Assembly (NCBI RefSeq): GCF_002632585.1
Contig: NZ_NIBV01000002.1
Location: 1,566,461-1,630,460, forward strand
Length of the DNA: 64,000 bases
Source of the DNA: Xenorhabdus szentirmaii DSM 16338
GTDB lineage: Bacteria > Pseudomonadota > Gammaproteobacteria > Enterobacterales > Enterobacteriaceae
Direction: 5' to 3'
Part shown: piece after piece, positions 1 to 10,557 of the stretch
Numbering within the stretch: the stretch's first letter is position 1
How the letters are laid out: each line of letters starts with the position of its first letter
Notes under the pieces: model-generated
What the model saw: the letters and a program-made list of their open reading frames with translations, nothing else
Database searches by the model: none
What the model was told of the DNA's origin: nothing
Position numbers and translations under genes: made by a program

Positions 1-2190
1 CCCATCCCGCAGCAAGGCCGGAGTTAAACAGGCATGCGTCACTGATTGTTCTTGCAGGTAATGCCAAAGTCGGTGTGGATCTTGACGAACCGCATCATCA
101 GGAATAACCAGAGCGGCGCCGCTGCATAACGCCATCATGATTTCCCAGACGCCCGCATCAAAGCCAAATGAAGCAAACTGCAACATCCGGCTAGCAGGGA
201 GAATGCCAAATTGGGAGATTTTATCCTGAATAAGATTGACCAGCCCGCGGTGTTCTACCATTACCCCTTTTGGCATACCGGTAGAGCCGGAAGTGTAAAT
301 GATGTAGGCCAGATGCCGTGAAGTTAGCACGGGAATGTGAGGGTTATTATCTGATTGATTAACGTTGTCTGGCCTTTCCGACACAATCCCTTCCAACTCA
401 ATAGTGGGATCAAGAACCGTTAATCCGGCAAGCGTCTGTTCACCTAGCGCCATACGGCCCACATTATCTGCCAGTACAACTGACGGTGCCGCATCATTGA
501 GCATATAAGCCAAACGCTCACCTGGATAGGCTGGCTCCAATGGCACATAAGCACTTCCCGCTTTTAATACTGCCAAAAGCCCCGCTATCCGCGCAGGTGA
601 GCTTGCCATGCAAATCGCTACCCGCTGATCTGGCGCAACACCCAATGTGATAAGTTGGTGTGCCAATCGGTTAGCATCCGCATTTAATTCGACATAGCTG
701 AAACATTTGCCTTCATACATAAGTGCCGTGGCATCTGGCGCACTTTTCACTTGTTGTTCAAACAGTTGATGAATGCACAATGATTCAGGATATGCGGTTT
801 CAGTCGTATTCCAGGTTTTTAGCAACAGGGTGCGTTCAGTTTCCGGCATAATGTCTAACTGCTGTACTGGCATATCGGCTGCCTGCTCAAGTGCTTCTGC
901 CAAACTTTCCAATGCCTGTTGCATATAACTGCATATCTGTTCTGGATCAAAGGGCTGCACCACTTGAGCCGTCAGCCCCAAATCAGTGCCGCCATCTTCT
1001 ACCGACAGCACAAACGGATAGTTGGTCCGCTCCTGTGCCCCAAGGAATTCGATGCCGCTGACGATTTCATTGGGTGTTACCGGCTGCGTATTGTGCCGGT
1101 AGTTCAGCAACGCGTTAAAAAGCGACGTTCCGCTGGCTACGCCACTACAACGCTGCGCCAGTGCCAGTGAGGCATGTTCATGCTCCAATAACGCGGCCAG
1201 TCGGCTGTGGGCGGTACGTACGCTCTCCTGCACTGAGGTATTATCGATATCCAATCTCAATGGCAAAGTATTGATAAATAGCCCCATGCCACTGTCAGAT
1301 CCTTCACCTACTGCCATACGCCCGAACAAGACCGTGCCGAATACCACTCTCTGCTGCCTACTGGTGCGCGACAGCACTTGTGCCCAAGCCAGATGGCACA
1401 GCGCCGCCACACTGACGCCCAACCGCCGCGCCTGATTACGCAAGCGTTCGTTTAATTCCGCTGCCAGCATCCGGTGAGATTCCGTTACCTGTGAACCATC
1501 ATGGTGTACTTCCGATAACCCAAATGGCAGCGTTGGCTCATCGACTTCCGCCAACATCTCGGTAAAGAAACGGGTATGTTCTGCCTGACTGACACCCTGC
1601 CGAGCCTGTGCAACCAGATGACGGAACGGCACGGGTGCAGGCAAACTGTCTGTTCGATCGGTCAGGAAAGCCTGAACTTCGCTGTTCATTACCTCCAATG
1701 TGGTATGGTCGCCAATGAGATGATGCAACAATTGCAGTACAATCCAGCGCCCATCACTCTCTTGTGACACAACAAAACGCAATAATGGTGCCTGACTCAG
1801 ATCAATACGATACTGGCGCGGATCAAAACGCCGAGCCAGTTGATCACTGATAAGCCCATCAGCCGGGTCGAGTGTCAGTTCCGTCACTGACAAAGGTGCT
1901 TGGCGGCAAACAACCTGAGCCGGGGCAGACAGTCCCTGCCAAATAAAAGCAGTACGCAAAATATCATGGCGGTCGACCACCTGTTGAACCGCAGCCAGAT
2001 AACGGTCGAGTAAATGTCGGTCAGCAAAAGCCTGTTGCGTGACAAGCAGATAGGGATCGCCTTCATTTGCCAGCAAATGGTGGAATAAGATGCCATCCTG
2101 CAACGGTGACAGCGCATAGATATCCTGAATATTGGCTATCCCGCCCGGCATTTGTTCGACAATACAATCAATGTCAGCCTGAGTAAGCTC
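1..2190 (-). other. GxpS-like NRPS module 4: dual C/E-A (cut by window edge)
   Basis: Dual C/E domain with HHLLANEGD and HHLIGDH motifs, so residue 3 is expected to be D. The A domain is cut just after ALLRDG; only the first code residues (D, A, W, C) are visible. Confidence 0.8.
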
Positions 2191-5100
2191 AATCAATGGC
2201 AGCATTGCTGGTGCTATGGCCGTCACTTCCGGTGTAATTCGGTTATCAGGCACACTAATTTCACGATGCTGGGCCAAAGACTGGGCCAAAACGCTTAATG
2301 TCGGCTGCTGGAATAACGTTTGTACTGACAGGCCTAAGCCAAGGCACCGTAAACGCTCAATCATTTTAACCGCCAACAGAGAATGCCCGCCCAAGGCGAA
2401 GAAACTGTCATGCCGGCCAATTTGTTCAACATTCAGTAAGTCACACCAGATAGCCGCTAATGCGAGTTCAATTTCCCCTTGTGGCGCCTGATAAACCTGA
2501 CGGGCAAAGGCGTGCTGATCAGGGGATGGCAGCGACTGGCGATCCAACTTACCGTTAGGCGTCAGCGGAAAGGCTTCTAAACGCACAAAAGCCGCCGGCA
2601 CCATATAGTCAGGCAAAATATCATTCAGGTGTTCACGCAATCTGGTTGCCAGTCCGTCATTTGCTTGCGCGATAACATAAGCCACCAGACGTTTATCCTG
2701 CCCTTCCCCCAATGCCAAAACCAGCGCTTCACTGACTTCAGCGTGTTCCGCCAATCGCACTTCTATTTCTCCCGGTTCAATGCGGAAACCGCGGATTTTC
2801 ACCTGTTGGTCATTGCGGCCCATAAAAATCAGATTGCCGTCTGGCAAATAACGGGCCAAATCCCCGGTTCGGTACATCCGGGCATTCGGTTGATCACTGA
2901 ACGGATCTGCCAGAAAACGTTCAGCCGTCAAATCAGGACGATTGAGATAGCCACGGGCGACACCGTCACCACCAATATACAATTCACCCACAGTGCCGAA
3001 CGGCACCGGGTGGCCGTGATTATCCAGCAGATAAATAGAGGTGTTCGGGGTCGGACGGCCAATAGGGATCAACATCCCAGTATAATCTGCCGGGCAGTGC
3101 CAGCAAGTTGCACAGACAGTGATTTCTGTCGGGCCATACGCATTGAACAGAGTTACCCGATCCCGCAGGGCCTGAAACAACGCGACACTCGGCGCTTCCC
3201 CGCCCAATATCAACGTCGGTTTTACCGCTATTGCTGGCAGATCAGCGCCATCCCGCAGCAGCGCCGGTGTCAGACAGGTATGTGTTATCTGATGTTCTTC
3301 CAGATAATGCCAAAGGCGCTGCGGATCTTGCCGCACTGTTTCTGTCGGGATCACCAACATGGCTCCGCAACTCAATGCCATCATGATTTCCCAAACACTG
3401 GCATCGAAGCTGAATGAAGCAAATTGCAATACCCGGCTATTAGGGCGAATGCCAAATTGGTTCACTTTATCCCAAATCAGATTAACCAAACCGCGATGTT
3501 CTACCATCACCCCTTTTGGTTTACCGGTAGAGCCAGATGTGTAAATCACATAAGCCAGATGTTGCGGGGTCAATCCAAGAACCTGCGGGTTATAGTCCGG
3601 CTGCGGCAGCAAAGTATCCAGATCGAGCACCGTCAACGTTGCCAGAACTTCCCCACTGAATGCGGCCTGCCCGATACTATCCGCCAATAAAATAACCGGT
3701 GCGGCATCAGTGAGCATATAAGCCAGACGCTCACCGGGATAGGACGGTTCCAGCGGTACATAAGCACCTCCTGCTTTCAGGATCGCCAACACCCCGATTA
3801 TTCTTACCAGTGAGCGTGCCGCACAAATCGCCACCCGCTGATCCGGCACGACACCCAACGCGATAAGCTGGTGAGCCAATCGGTTGGCGCGGGCATTCAG
3901 TTCTGCATAGCTGAGTGTTTCATTTTCATACTTCACCGCTATGGCATCCGGCGTCTTCTGCGCCTGTTGTTCAAATAACTGATGAATGCACAGTTGTGTC
4001 GGATACGGCTCTTCGGTCGCATTCCAGGTTTCCAGCAATAATTCCCGTTCCGTGGGCGACAATATATCGATGGCCATCACCGGTTGTTGGGGTTGGTTCA
4101 CCATTGCCCGCAAGATAACCTGCAAATACCCGACCTGCCTTTCGATGGTTTCGTGGTCGAACAAGGCAGAAGAATAATTCAGCTCCCCAACGATTTCCCC
4201 CGCCTTCTCCGTTAATTCCAATTGCAGATCAAATTTCGCGATATCGTATTCCAGCTCAAATGGCGTGATTGCCAATTCCGGTAACTGCCACTCTTCCGTT
4301 TCACTCTCCTGCCAGGCAAACATCACCTGAAACAGTGGGGTATGTTCTGGCCTGCGCGGCGGTTGAACAATTTCTACCATTTGTTCGAAAGGCAAGTCCT
4401 GATGTTCCTGTGCGCCCAATGTCGTCTGGCGTACACGCTGCAACAACGTGACCACATCCGGCATGCCGGATAAATCAATTCGCAGCGCCAGTGTGTTGAC
4501 AAAGAAACCGAGCAGCGGCTCAATTTCCCGCTGGTTACGGTTGGCACTCGGTATGCCAATGACCATATCATCCTGGCCAGACAGGCGTGATAACAGCGCA
4601 GACCACGCGGTCAGCAGTGTCATAAACAATGTGGTGCCGTGCTGTTGCCCCAACTGTTTTAAGTCCTGTACCAACGAGGCATCAAAATGTACGGCTGCTC
4701 GGCCGCCGGCAAAGGATTGTCGGGAGGGACGGGGTCTATCCAGCGGCAACTCAAGTAACACCGGAGCATCTGCCAGCGTCCGGCGCCAGTAATCACTCTG
4801 TGCCTGAATGCCTTCACCAGAAAATGTTTTCTGTTGCCAAGCCGCATAATCAGGATATTGAATGGTCAATGGCGGCAGCGGATCGGGTTGTTGATTTAAG
4901 CAAGCTGCATAAAGCGCCGCCAGTTCTGATTTCAGTATCCCTAAAGACCAGCCATCGGAGATGATGTGATGCTGAGTCAGCAAGAACAGATGTTCTTCTT
5001 CCGCCAATTGGAACAGTGCGCAGCGAATTAAGGGACCACGGGCAAGATCAAACGGTGTGTTAGCTTCCTGTGCGCACAAGTTTTTAAGCTGTTCATCCAC

Positions 5101-8100
5101 ATTGGCCACTGTACGCAAATCGTATTGTTGCATCGGCAAACCCAATTCTGCCGACAGCAGTTCAACCTGAGGCTGACCCTCTACGGTGACAAAAACTGAA
5201 CGCAGCGCTTCGTGGCGGGCAAACAGGCGATTCAGGGCCTGCTGCCAAGCGGACAGATCAAGCCGGCCACGTAAACACAAAGCTGCCGGAATGTGATAGG
5301 TATCACTGACTCCCTCAAATTGCGCCAAAAACCACAGACGCTGCTGACCAAACGATAACGGCAAAATACTGTCACGGGATATTGGCTTAATTTCAGGCAA
5401 TTTCGCACTGTTCGCATGACGTTGTTCGCAGATTTTTTCAGTAAATGCCACCAGTGACGGGGACATAAACAAAGTCGCCAGCGGCAGCTCGACACCGAAG
5501 GCGGTTATTCTGTTCATCATCCGCACCGCCAACAGGGAATGTCCGCCCAAGGAAAAGAAATTATCATGCCGGCCAATTCTCTCAACGCCCAGCAATTCAC
5601 GCCAGATGGCCGCTACGGCGATTTCCATTTCCCCTTGTGGCGCGACATAAATCTGGCGGGCAAACGCATCCTCTCCCGGTGCAGGCAAAGCCTGATGATC
5701 CAATTTACCGTTTGGTGTCAATGGGAAAGCCGCCAAACGCGCAAAAGCCGCAGGCACCATATAATCAGGTAACACTGCGCTCAAATGAGCATGCAGAATG
5801 GATGCTAATCCGCTGTCCGTTTCGGCAACAGCTTCGGCTGTGATATAGGCAACCAGACGCTTGTCCTGCCCTTGCCCCAAGGTCACAGCGACTACCCGTG
5901 CTTCATGCACCATTGGATGTTCTGCCAACCGGGTTTCAATTTCCCCCGGTTCAATGCGGAAGCCACGGATTTTAATTTGCTGGTCGTTACGGCCAACAAA
6001 CACCAGATTGCCGTCCGGTAAATAGCGAACCAGATCTCCGCTCCGATACATTCTGGCCTCAGGTGCATCGCTAAATGGATCAGCCAAAAAGCGTTCTTCA
6101 GTCAAATCAGGACGATTGAGATAACCACGGGCGACACCCGCACCGCCAATATACAATTCGCCCACTGCCCCCAATGGAACGGGCTGGCCGTCGTTATCCA
6201 GCAGATAAATTCGTGTATTCGCCGTTGGGCGCCCAATGGGGATCTGCATATCAGTATAGTGTGGCGGGCAACGCCAACTGGTCGCGCAGACTGTGATTTC
6301 GGTCGGGCCATAAGCATTGAACAGCGTTGACTGACCGCTTAGTGTCCGCAGCAGTGCAAGGCTGGGGGCTTCGCCTCCCAAAATCAAGGTTGGTTTTATT
6401 GTCAGCGTCGGTAAATCAGTCCCGTCTCGCAATAACGCCGGAGCCAGGAAGGCATGTGTCACCGATTGCTCTTCCAGATAATGCCAAAGGCGACATGAGT
6501 CTTGGCGGACAGTTTCGGCCGGAATAACCAGACAGGCTCCACTGCTCAATGCCATCATGATTTCCCAGACACTGGCATCAAAGCCAAATGAGGCAAACTG
6601 TAACATTCGGCTGGTGGGATGAATGCCGAATTGGGCGATTTTATCCTGAATCAGATTGACCAGCCCACGGTGTTCAATCATTACCCCCTTGGGCATTCCG
6701 GTCGATCCGGAAGTGTAAATCACGTAGGCTAGATGGCGGGAGGTCAAGGCAATGACTTCCGGATTGCTGTCCGGCTGGTCAGGTAAGACTGTTGGGTCCA
6801 GTACCGTCAATCTTGCCAGCGCTTTTTCATCCAATGTGGCTTGTCCGGTACTGTCTGCCAGCAATATATCCGGGGCAGCATCGGTCAGGATGTGTGACAG
6901 CCGTTCCCCGGGATAAGCCGGATCTAAAGGCACATAGGCCCCGCCCGCTTTCAGCACGGCCAATACGGCTATCACCCGCGCGGGAGAGCTTGCCATGCAA
7001 ATCGCTACCCGCTGATCGGGTTCGATTCCCAAGGCAATGAGTCGATGGGCGAGCCGGTTAGCGGCGATATTCAGTTGCCCATAACTTAGCGTTTGATTTT
7101 CATGCACCAGTGCTGTGGCATCCGGTGTTTTTTCCGCCAGCTGTTCAATTAATTGATGGATACACAATTGTTCCGGATAGGGGGTTGCAACCGTGCCCCA
7201 CGTTTCCAGCAACAGCGTGCGTTCCGATGCCGGCAAAATGTTAAGCGCCCGGACTGGCGTTTCCGGTAAAAATTCCAGCGCATCTGCCAGACTTTCCAGC
7301 GCCTGCTGCATATAACTGCATACCCGTTCTGAATCAAACGGTTGTACCACCTGAGCCGTCAGGCCCAATGTATCGACACCATCCTCCACCGAAAGAACAA
7401 ATGGGTAGTTGGTGCTCTCTTGTTCACCAAGGAACTCAATTCCCTCCATCTTCTCATGTGGTATCACCGGTTGTTCATTGTGTCGGTAATTCAATAAGGC
7501 ACTAAAAAGTGGTGTGCCGCTCTGTACGCCACTGCAACGCTGTGCCAATGCCAGTGAAGCATGTTCATAATCCAGCAATCCGGCTAATCTGGCATGTGCC
7601 ATCCTGACACTATCGTGTACCGAAGTACCGTCTATATCCAACCGCAATGGCAGGGTATTGATAAACAGCCCCATGCCGCTGTCAGCCCCTTCTCCTGCCG
7701 CCATGCGCCCAAACAACACAGTGCCGAATACCACTTTCTCCTGTCCGCTGGTACGTGACAGTACTTGTGCCCACGCCAAATGACACAGGGTTGCCAGACT
7801 GACGCCCAGACGCCTCGCCTGCGCCCGCAGACGGTCATTCAATTCAGGAGGCAGAATTCGGTGTGCTTGTATGACTTGTGAGCCATCGCGATGTACCTCG
7901 GTCAACCCAAACGGTAATGTGGGTTCATCCACTTCCGCCAGCATCCCGGTAAAGAAACGGGTATATGTTTCCTGATCAACCCCTTGATGGGCCTGGGCCA
8001 CCAGATGACGGAAAGGAACTGGCGGTGGTAAATCATCCCCCTGCCCGTCAAGACAAGCCCGCACTTCACGGTTCATCACTTCCAGCGTGGTATGGTCGCC

Positions 8101-10557
8101 AATCAGATGATGTTGCAGTTGCAATACATACCAACGGCCATCCGTTTCTTGTGCGATTACAAAGCGCAACAACGGTGCCTGATTCAGTTCAAGCCGGTAG
8201 CTACGGGGATCGAAACGTTTCGCTAACTGGTCACTGACAAGTCCGTCAGCCGGGTTCAACACCAATTCAGTGATCGATAATGAAGCATGACGCCAAACTA
8301 CCTGCGCCGGAACAGACAATCCTTGCCAAATAAAAGCGGTACGCAAAATATCATGGCGGTTAACCACTTGTTGTACCGCAGATAAATAGCGATCCAGCAA
8401 GTCACGGTCAGCAAAGATCATGGGATAGGCCAGCAGGTACGGATCACCGCCTTTCGCCAGCAAATGGTGAAACAAGATACCGTCCTGCAACGGTGACAAC
8501 GCGTAGATATCCTGAATGTTCACCACCCCGCCCGGCACCTGCCTGACGATGTGGTCGATGTCAGACTGGGTCAAGTCAATCAACGGCAACATCGCCGGCG
8601 TCAGTGCCGTGGTTTCTGTGGTAATGACATTCGGCGGCACTGCCACAATCTGGTGTTGCTCCAAGGCTTGGGCCAATTCCGCCAGCACCGGAGACTGGAA
8701 CAGGTCGCGGGCAGCCAGTGTCAGGCCTAAATGGCGCAGCTGTTCAATCATGCGCACGCCAAGCAGCGAATGACCGCCCAGAGCAAAAAAGCTGTCATGC
8801 CGGCTGATCTGTTCAATGCCCAATAATTCGCGCCAGATAGTAGCCAATGCCATTTCCCGCTCCCCTTGCGGTTCGGCATAAATCTGACGGGCAAAAGCCT
8901 CTTCACCGGGTGCCGGTAAGGTCCGACGATCCAGTTTGCCATTGGCAGTGAGCGGGAATTCATCCAACTGTACAAAAGCCATCGGCACCATGTAATCCGG
9001 TAGCCGCGCGCTTAAATGTTCACGCAAACGGGCAGGCAATGCGTTGTCCGGCTCTGCCAGCACGTAAGCCACTAACTGTTTCTCTTGCCCTTCACCTGAC
9101 ACGATTATCACAGCTTCACGTACTGCCGGATATTCCACCAGCCGGGCTTCAATTTCCCCCGGTTCAATGCGGAAGCCACGAATTTTAACCTGCTGGTCGT
9201 TGCGTCCCAGAAACTCCAAATTACCATCAGGCAAGTAGCGGGCTAAATCTCCTGTTCGATACATCCGCGCATCCGGAACGTCACGGAATGGATCAGACAG
9301 AAAGCGTTCCGCGGTCAATTCTGGGCGATTGAGATAACCGCAAGCGACACCGTCGCCACCGACATAAATCTCGCCAGTCATTCCCAATGGCACTGGCTGG
9401 CCTTGCTCATCCAATAAATAAACCCGTGTGTTGGCAATGGGGCGGCCAATGGGAATGCTGGTCGTTCCTGCGGCCAAAGTTTCAATTCGGTATGTCGTGG
9501 TAAAAGTAGTGCCTTCGGTCGGCCCATAAGCATTCAACAATTGCTGAGGCGGGTGACTGCGTAAAACGTGGGCAATGACATGGGGGTCAAGAATATCGCC
9601 GCCGACAATAAGTTTTTTCAGCTGCGGCATAATGGGGGATAAATCTGCTACCAATCGATTGAACAGCCCGCTACTTAACCACAGGACTGTAATTTGATGG
9701 TGGTTCAATGCCTGTACCAATTCCGGTGGCGTCAATAATGTGGTGTGGTCAATAACTACCAGCGCCCCGCCATTGAGCAAAGGCGCCCATACTTCAAAGG
9801 TGCTGGCATCGAATGCAGGATTGGCGGCGAAAGCAACCCGGTCATTAGTTTCAATTTCGGTATAGCCATTATTGATAACGAGCCGGACTACAGCGCGGTG
9901 AGGTACGATCACCCCTTTTGGTGTGCCGGTGGAGCCGGAGGTATACATGATGTACGCTGGTGCAGTACTGGAACAAAGTAGGTCGGGATTAAGCTCTTCT
10001 TCACCCTTACTTATATCTGCCCCGTCAGAAAAACGAATTAGCGAAATATCCAGATCAGCGGGAACATCCGCCTGTATATCGGTGAGCAATAATTTAGCCA
10101 AGCAATCATTTATCAGCCAGTATTTCCTCTCGTCCGGTACATTGGGATCGATAGGAATATAAACCGCCCCCGCCTTGAGAATCGCCAATTGTGCCACGAC
10201 TAATTCAATAGACCGCTCCAGCATGATTGCCACGTGGTCATTCGGGCCAATTCCTTGTTTAGTGAGCCGATGAGCCAATCGGTTCGCACGGGCATTTAAT
10301 TGTGCATAACTCAGGATTTTATTGCCTGATATTAATGCCGTTCCTGTCGGTGTTTTTTCTACTTGCCGTTCAAACAACTGATGAATACTTAACTGGTCAG
10401 GATAAACGGTTTCAGTGGCATTCCATGTTTCCAACAACAGTGTACGTTCAGCCTCTGACAACTCATTAAATTTCTCGTTACTGCCCTTTCCTGATGATAC
10501 TTGCACTAATTCTGTGTCAAAGATAATTCCCTTTTTAGCAACCTTGCTATCTTTCAT
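1..10557 (-). CDS. gxpS: Nonribosomal peptide synthetase, GxpS-like (GameXPeptide-type), C-terminus beyond window
   Basis: Cytoplasmic multimodular enzyme that activates amino acids as thioesters and condenses them. The frame is open from an ATG at 10557 (GAGG about ten bases upstream) to position 1, 3519 codons, ending inside the fourth adenylation domain. Order: short leader peptide, A1-T1, dual C/E-A2-T2, ordinary C-A3-T3, dual C/E-A4(cut). It has no N-terminal condensation domain, only a short C-A linker, so module 1 initiates. Ten-residue codes read as DAFWIGATFK (Val-like), DAWFIGAVCK (Leu-like), DAWCIGAVCK (Phe/Leu-like) and DAWC... for the cut A4. The order A-T-C/E-A-T-C-A-T-C/E-A equals the first part of five-module GxpS, which makes cyclo(vLflL) peptides in Xenorhabdus and Photorhabdus. 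Symbol is an inference from architecture; a different Val-initiating NRPS is possible. Transcribed towards the left edge, upstream of zwf on the same strand. Confidence 0.9.
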   Translation of the reverse strand, partial: MKDSKVAKKGIIFDTELVQVSSGKGSNEKFNELSEAERTLLLETWNATETVYPDQLSIHQLFERQVEKTPTGTALISGNKILSYAQLNARANRLAHRLTKQGIGPNDHVAIMLERSIELVVAQLAILKAGAVYIPIDPNVPDERKYWLINDCLAKLLLTDIQADVPADLDISLIRFSDGADISKGEEELNPDLLCSSTAPAYIMYTSGSTGTPKGVIVPHRAVVRLVINNGYTEIETNDRVAFAANPAFDASTFEVWAPLLNGGALVVIDHTTLLTPPELVQALNHHQITVLWLSSGLFNRLVADLSPIMPQLKKLIVGGDILDPHVIAHVLRSHPPQQLLNAYGPTEGTTFTTTYRIETLAAGTTSIPIGRPIANTRVYLLDEQGQPVPLGMTGEIYVGGDGVACGYLNRPELTAERFLSDPFRDVPDARMYRTGDLARYLPDGNLEFLGRNDQQVKIRGFRIEPGEIEARLVEYPAVREAVIIVSGEGQEKQLVAYVLAEPDNALPARLREHLSARLPDYMVPMAFVQLDEFPLTANGKLDRRTLPAPGEEAFARQIYAEPQGEREMALATIWRELLGIEQISRHDSFFALGGHSLLGVRMIEQLRHLGLTLAARDLFQSPVLAELAQALEQHQIVAVPPNVITTETTALTPAMLPLIDLTQSDIDHIVRQVPGGVVNIQDIYALSPLQDGILFHHLLAKGGDPYLLAYPMIFADRDLLDRYLSAVQQVVNRHDILRTAFIWQGLSVPAQVVWRHASLSITELVLNPADGLVSDQLAKRFDPRSYRLELNQAPLLRFVIAQETDGRWYVLQLQHHLIGDHTTLEVMNREVRACLDGQGDDLPPPVPFRHLVAQAHQGVDQETYTRFFTGMLAEVDEPTLPFGLTEVHRDGSQVIQAHRILPPELNDRLRAQARRLGVSLATLCHLAWAQVLSRTSGQEKVVFGTVLFGRMAAGEGADSGMGLFINTLPLRLDIDGTSVHDSVRMAHARLAGLLDYEHASLALAQRCSGVQSGTPLFSALLNYRHNEQPVIPHEKMEGIEFLGEQESTNYPFVLSVEDGVDTLGLTAQVVQPFDSERVCSYMQQALESLADALEFLPETPVRALNILPASERTLLLETWGTVATPYPEQLCIHQLIEQLAEKTPDATALVHENQTLSYGQLNIAANRLAHRLIALGIEPDQRVAICMASSPARVIAVLAVLKAGGAYVPLDPAYPGERLSHILTDAAPDILLADSTGQATLDEKALARLTVLDPTVLPDQPDSNPEVIALTSRHLAYVIYTSGSTGMPKGVMIEHRGLVNLIQDKIAQFGIHPTSRMLQFASFGFDASVWEIMMALSSGACLVIPAETVRQDSCRLWHYLEEQSVTHAFLAPALLRDGTDLPTLTIKPTLILGGEAPSLALLRTLSGQSTLFNAYGPTEITVCATSWRCPPHYTDMQIPIGRPTANTRIYLLDNDGQPVPLGAVGELYIGGAGVARGYLNRPDLTEERFLADPFSDAPEARMYRSGDLVRYLPDGNLVFVGRNDQQIKIRGFRIEPGEIETRLAEHPMVHEARVVAVTLGQGQDKRLVAYITAEAVAETDSGLASILHAHLSAVLPDYMVPAAFARLAAFPLTPNGKLDHQALPAPGEDAFARQIYVAPQGEMEIAVAAIWRELLGVERIGRHDNFFSLGGHSLLAVRMMNRITAFGVELPLATLFMSPSLVAFTEKICEQRHANSAKLPEIKPISRDSILPLSFGQQRLWFLAQFEGVSDTYHIPAALCLRGRLDLSAWQQALNRLFARHEALRSVFVTVEGQPQVELLSAELGLPMQQYDLRTVANVDEQLKNLCAQEANTPFDLARGPLIRCALFQLAEEEHLFLLTQHHIISDGWSLGILKSELAALYAACLNQQPDPLPPLTIQYPDYAAWQQKTFSGEGIQAQSDYWRRTLADAPVLLELPLDRPRPSRQSFAGGRAAVHFDASLVQDLKQLGQQHGTTLFMTLLTAWSALLSRLSGQDDMVIGIPSANRNQREIEPLLGFFVNTLALRIDLSGMPDVVTLLQRVRQTTLGAQEHQDLPFEQMVEIVQPPRRPEHTPLFQVMFAWQESETEEWQLPELAITPFELEYDIAKFDLQLELTEKAGEIVGELNYSSALFDHETIERQVGYLQVILRAMVNQPQQPVMAIDILSPTERELLLETWNATEEPYPTQLCIHQLFEQQAQKTPDAIAVKYENETLSYAELNARANRLAHQLIALGVVPDQRVAICAARSLVRIIGVLAILKAGGAYVPLEPSYPGERLAYMLTDAAPVILLADSIGQAAFSGEVLATLTVLDLDTLLPQPDYNPQVLGLTPQHLAYVIYTSGSTGKPKGVMVEHRGLVNLIWDKVNQFGIRPNSRVLQFASFSFDASVWEIMMALSCGAMLVIPTETVRQDPQRLWHYLEEHQITHTCLTPALLRDGADLPAIAVKPTLILGGEAPSVALFQALRDRVTLFNAYGPTEITVCATCWHCPADYTGMLIPIGRPTPNTSIYLLDNHGHPVPFGTVGELYIGGDGVARGYLNRPDLTAERFLADPFSDQPNARMYRTGDLARYLPDGNLIFMGRNDQQVKIRGFRIEPGEIEVRLAEHAEVSEALVLALGEGQDKRLVAYVIAQANDGLATRLREHLNDILPDYMVPAAFVRLEAFPLTPNGKLDRQSLPSPDQHAFARQVYQAPQGEIELALAAIWCDLLNVEQIGRHDSFFALGGHSLLAVKMIERLRCLGLGLSVQTLFQQPTLSVLAQSLAQHREISVPDNRITPEVTAIAPAMLPLIELTQADIDCIVEQMPGGIANIQDIYALSPLQDGILFHHLLANEGDPYLLVTQQAFADRHLLDRYLAAVQQVVDRHDILRTAFIWQGLSAPAQVVCRQAPLSVTELTLDPADGLISDQLARRFDPRQYRIDLSQAPLLRFVVSQESDGRWIVLQLLHHLIGDHTTLEVMNSEVQAFLTDRTDSLPAPVPFRHLVAQARQGVSQAEHTRFFTEMLAEVDEPTLPFGLSEVHHDGSQVTESHRMLAAELNERLRNQARRLGVSVAALCHLAWAQVLSRTSRQQRVVFGTVLFGRMAVGEGSDSGMGLFINTLPLRLDIDNTSVQESVRTAHSRLAALLEHEHASLALAQRCSGVASGTSLFNALLNYRHNTQPVTPNEIVSGIEFLGAQERTNYPFVLSVEDGGTDLGLTAQVVQPFDPEQICSYMQQALESLAEALEQAADMPVQQLDIMPETERTLLLKTWNTTETAYPESLCIHQLFEQQVKSAPDATALMYEGKCFSYVELNADANRLAHQLITLGVAPDQRVAICMASSPARIAGLLAVLKAGSAYVPLEPAYPGERLAYMLNDAAPSVVLADNVGRMALGEQTLAGLTVLDPTIELEGIVSERPDNVNQSDNNPHIPVLTSRHLAYIIYTSGSTGMPKGVMVEHRGLVNLIQDKISQFGILPASRMLQFASFGFDAGVWEIMMALCSGAALVIPDDAVRQDPHRLWHYLQEQSVTHACLTPALLRDG
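2270..5400 (-). other. GxpS-like NRPS module 3: C-A(Phe/Leu-like)-T
   Basis: An ordinary LCL-type condensation domain (LSFGQQRLW start, HHIISDGWS active site, no HHx5GD element) implies residue 2 stays L. A3 code D-A-W-C-I-G-A-V-C-K is hydrophobic/aromatic. T domain LGGHSLL near 2385. Boundaries are approximate. Confidence 0.8.
5450..8580 (-). other. GxpS-like NRPS module 2: dual C/E-A(Leu-like)-T
   Basis: The condensation domain shows the extra N-terminal motif HHLLAKGGD (HH-[IL]-x4-GD) of dual epimerisation/condensation domains plus the catalytic HHLIGDH, so residue 1 is expected to become D before coupling. A2 code reads D-A-W-F-I-G-A-V-C-K, identical to module 1 of the second NRPS; Leu-like. 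T domain motif is FSLGGHSLL. Boundaries are approximate. Confidence 0.8.
8690..10400 (-). other. GxpS-like NRPS module 1: A(Val-like)-T
   Basis: Initiation module. The adenylation domain carries the YTSGSTG ATP-binding motif and the FDASTFE region; extracted specificity residues D-A-F-W-I-G-A-T-F-K differ from the classical Val code DAFWIGGTFK at one position. The T domain has the LGGHSLL phosphopantetheine site (Ser near 8770). Boundaries are approximate. Confidence 0.8.

Noticed and set aside
2629..3417. 262-codon plus-strand frame, and many similar frames across both NRPS genes
   Set aside because: Antisense shadows of repeated A-domain sequence; near-identical frames recur at each module, as expected from module homology.
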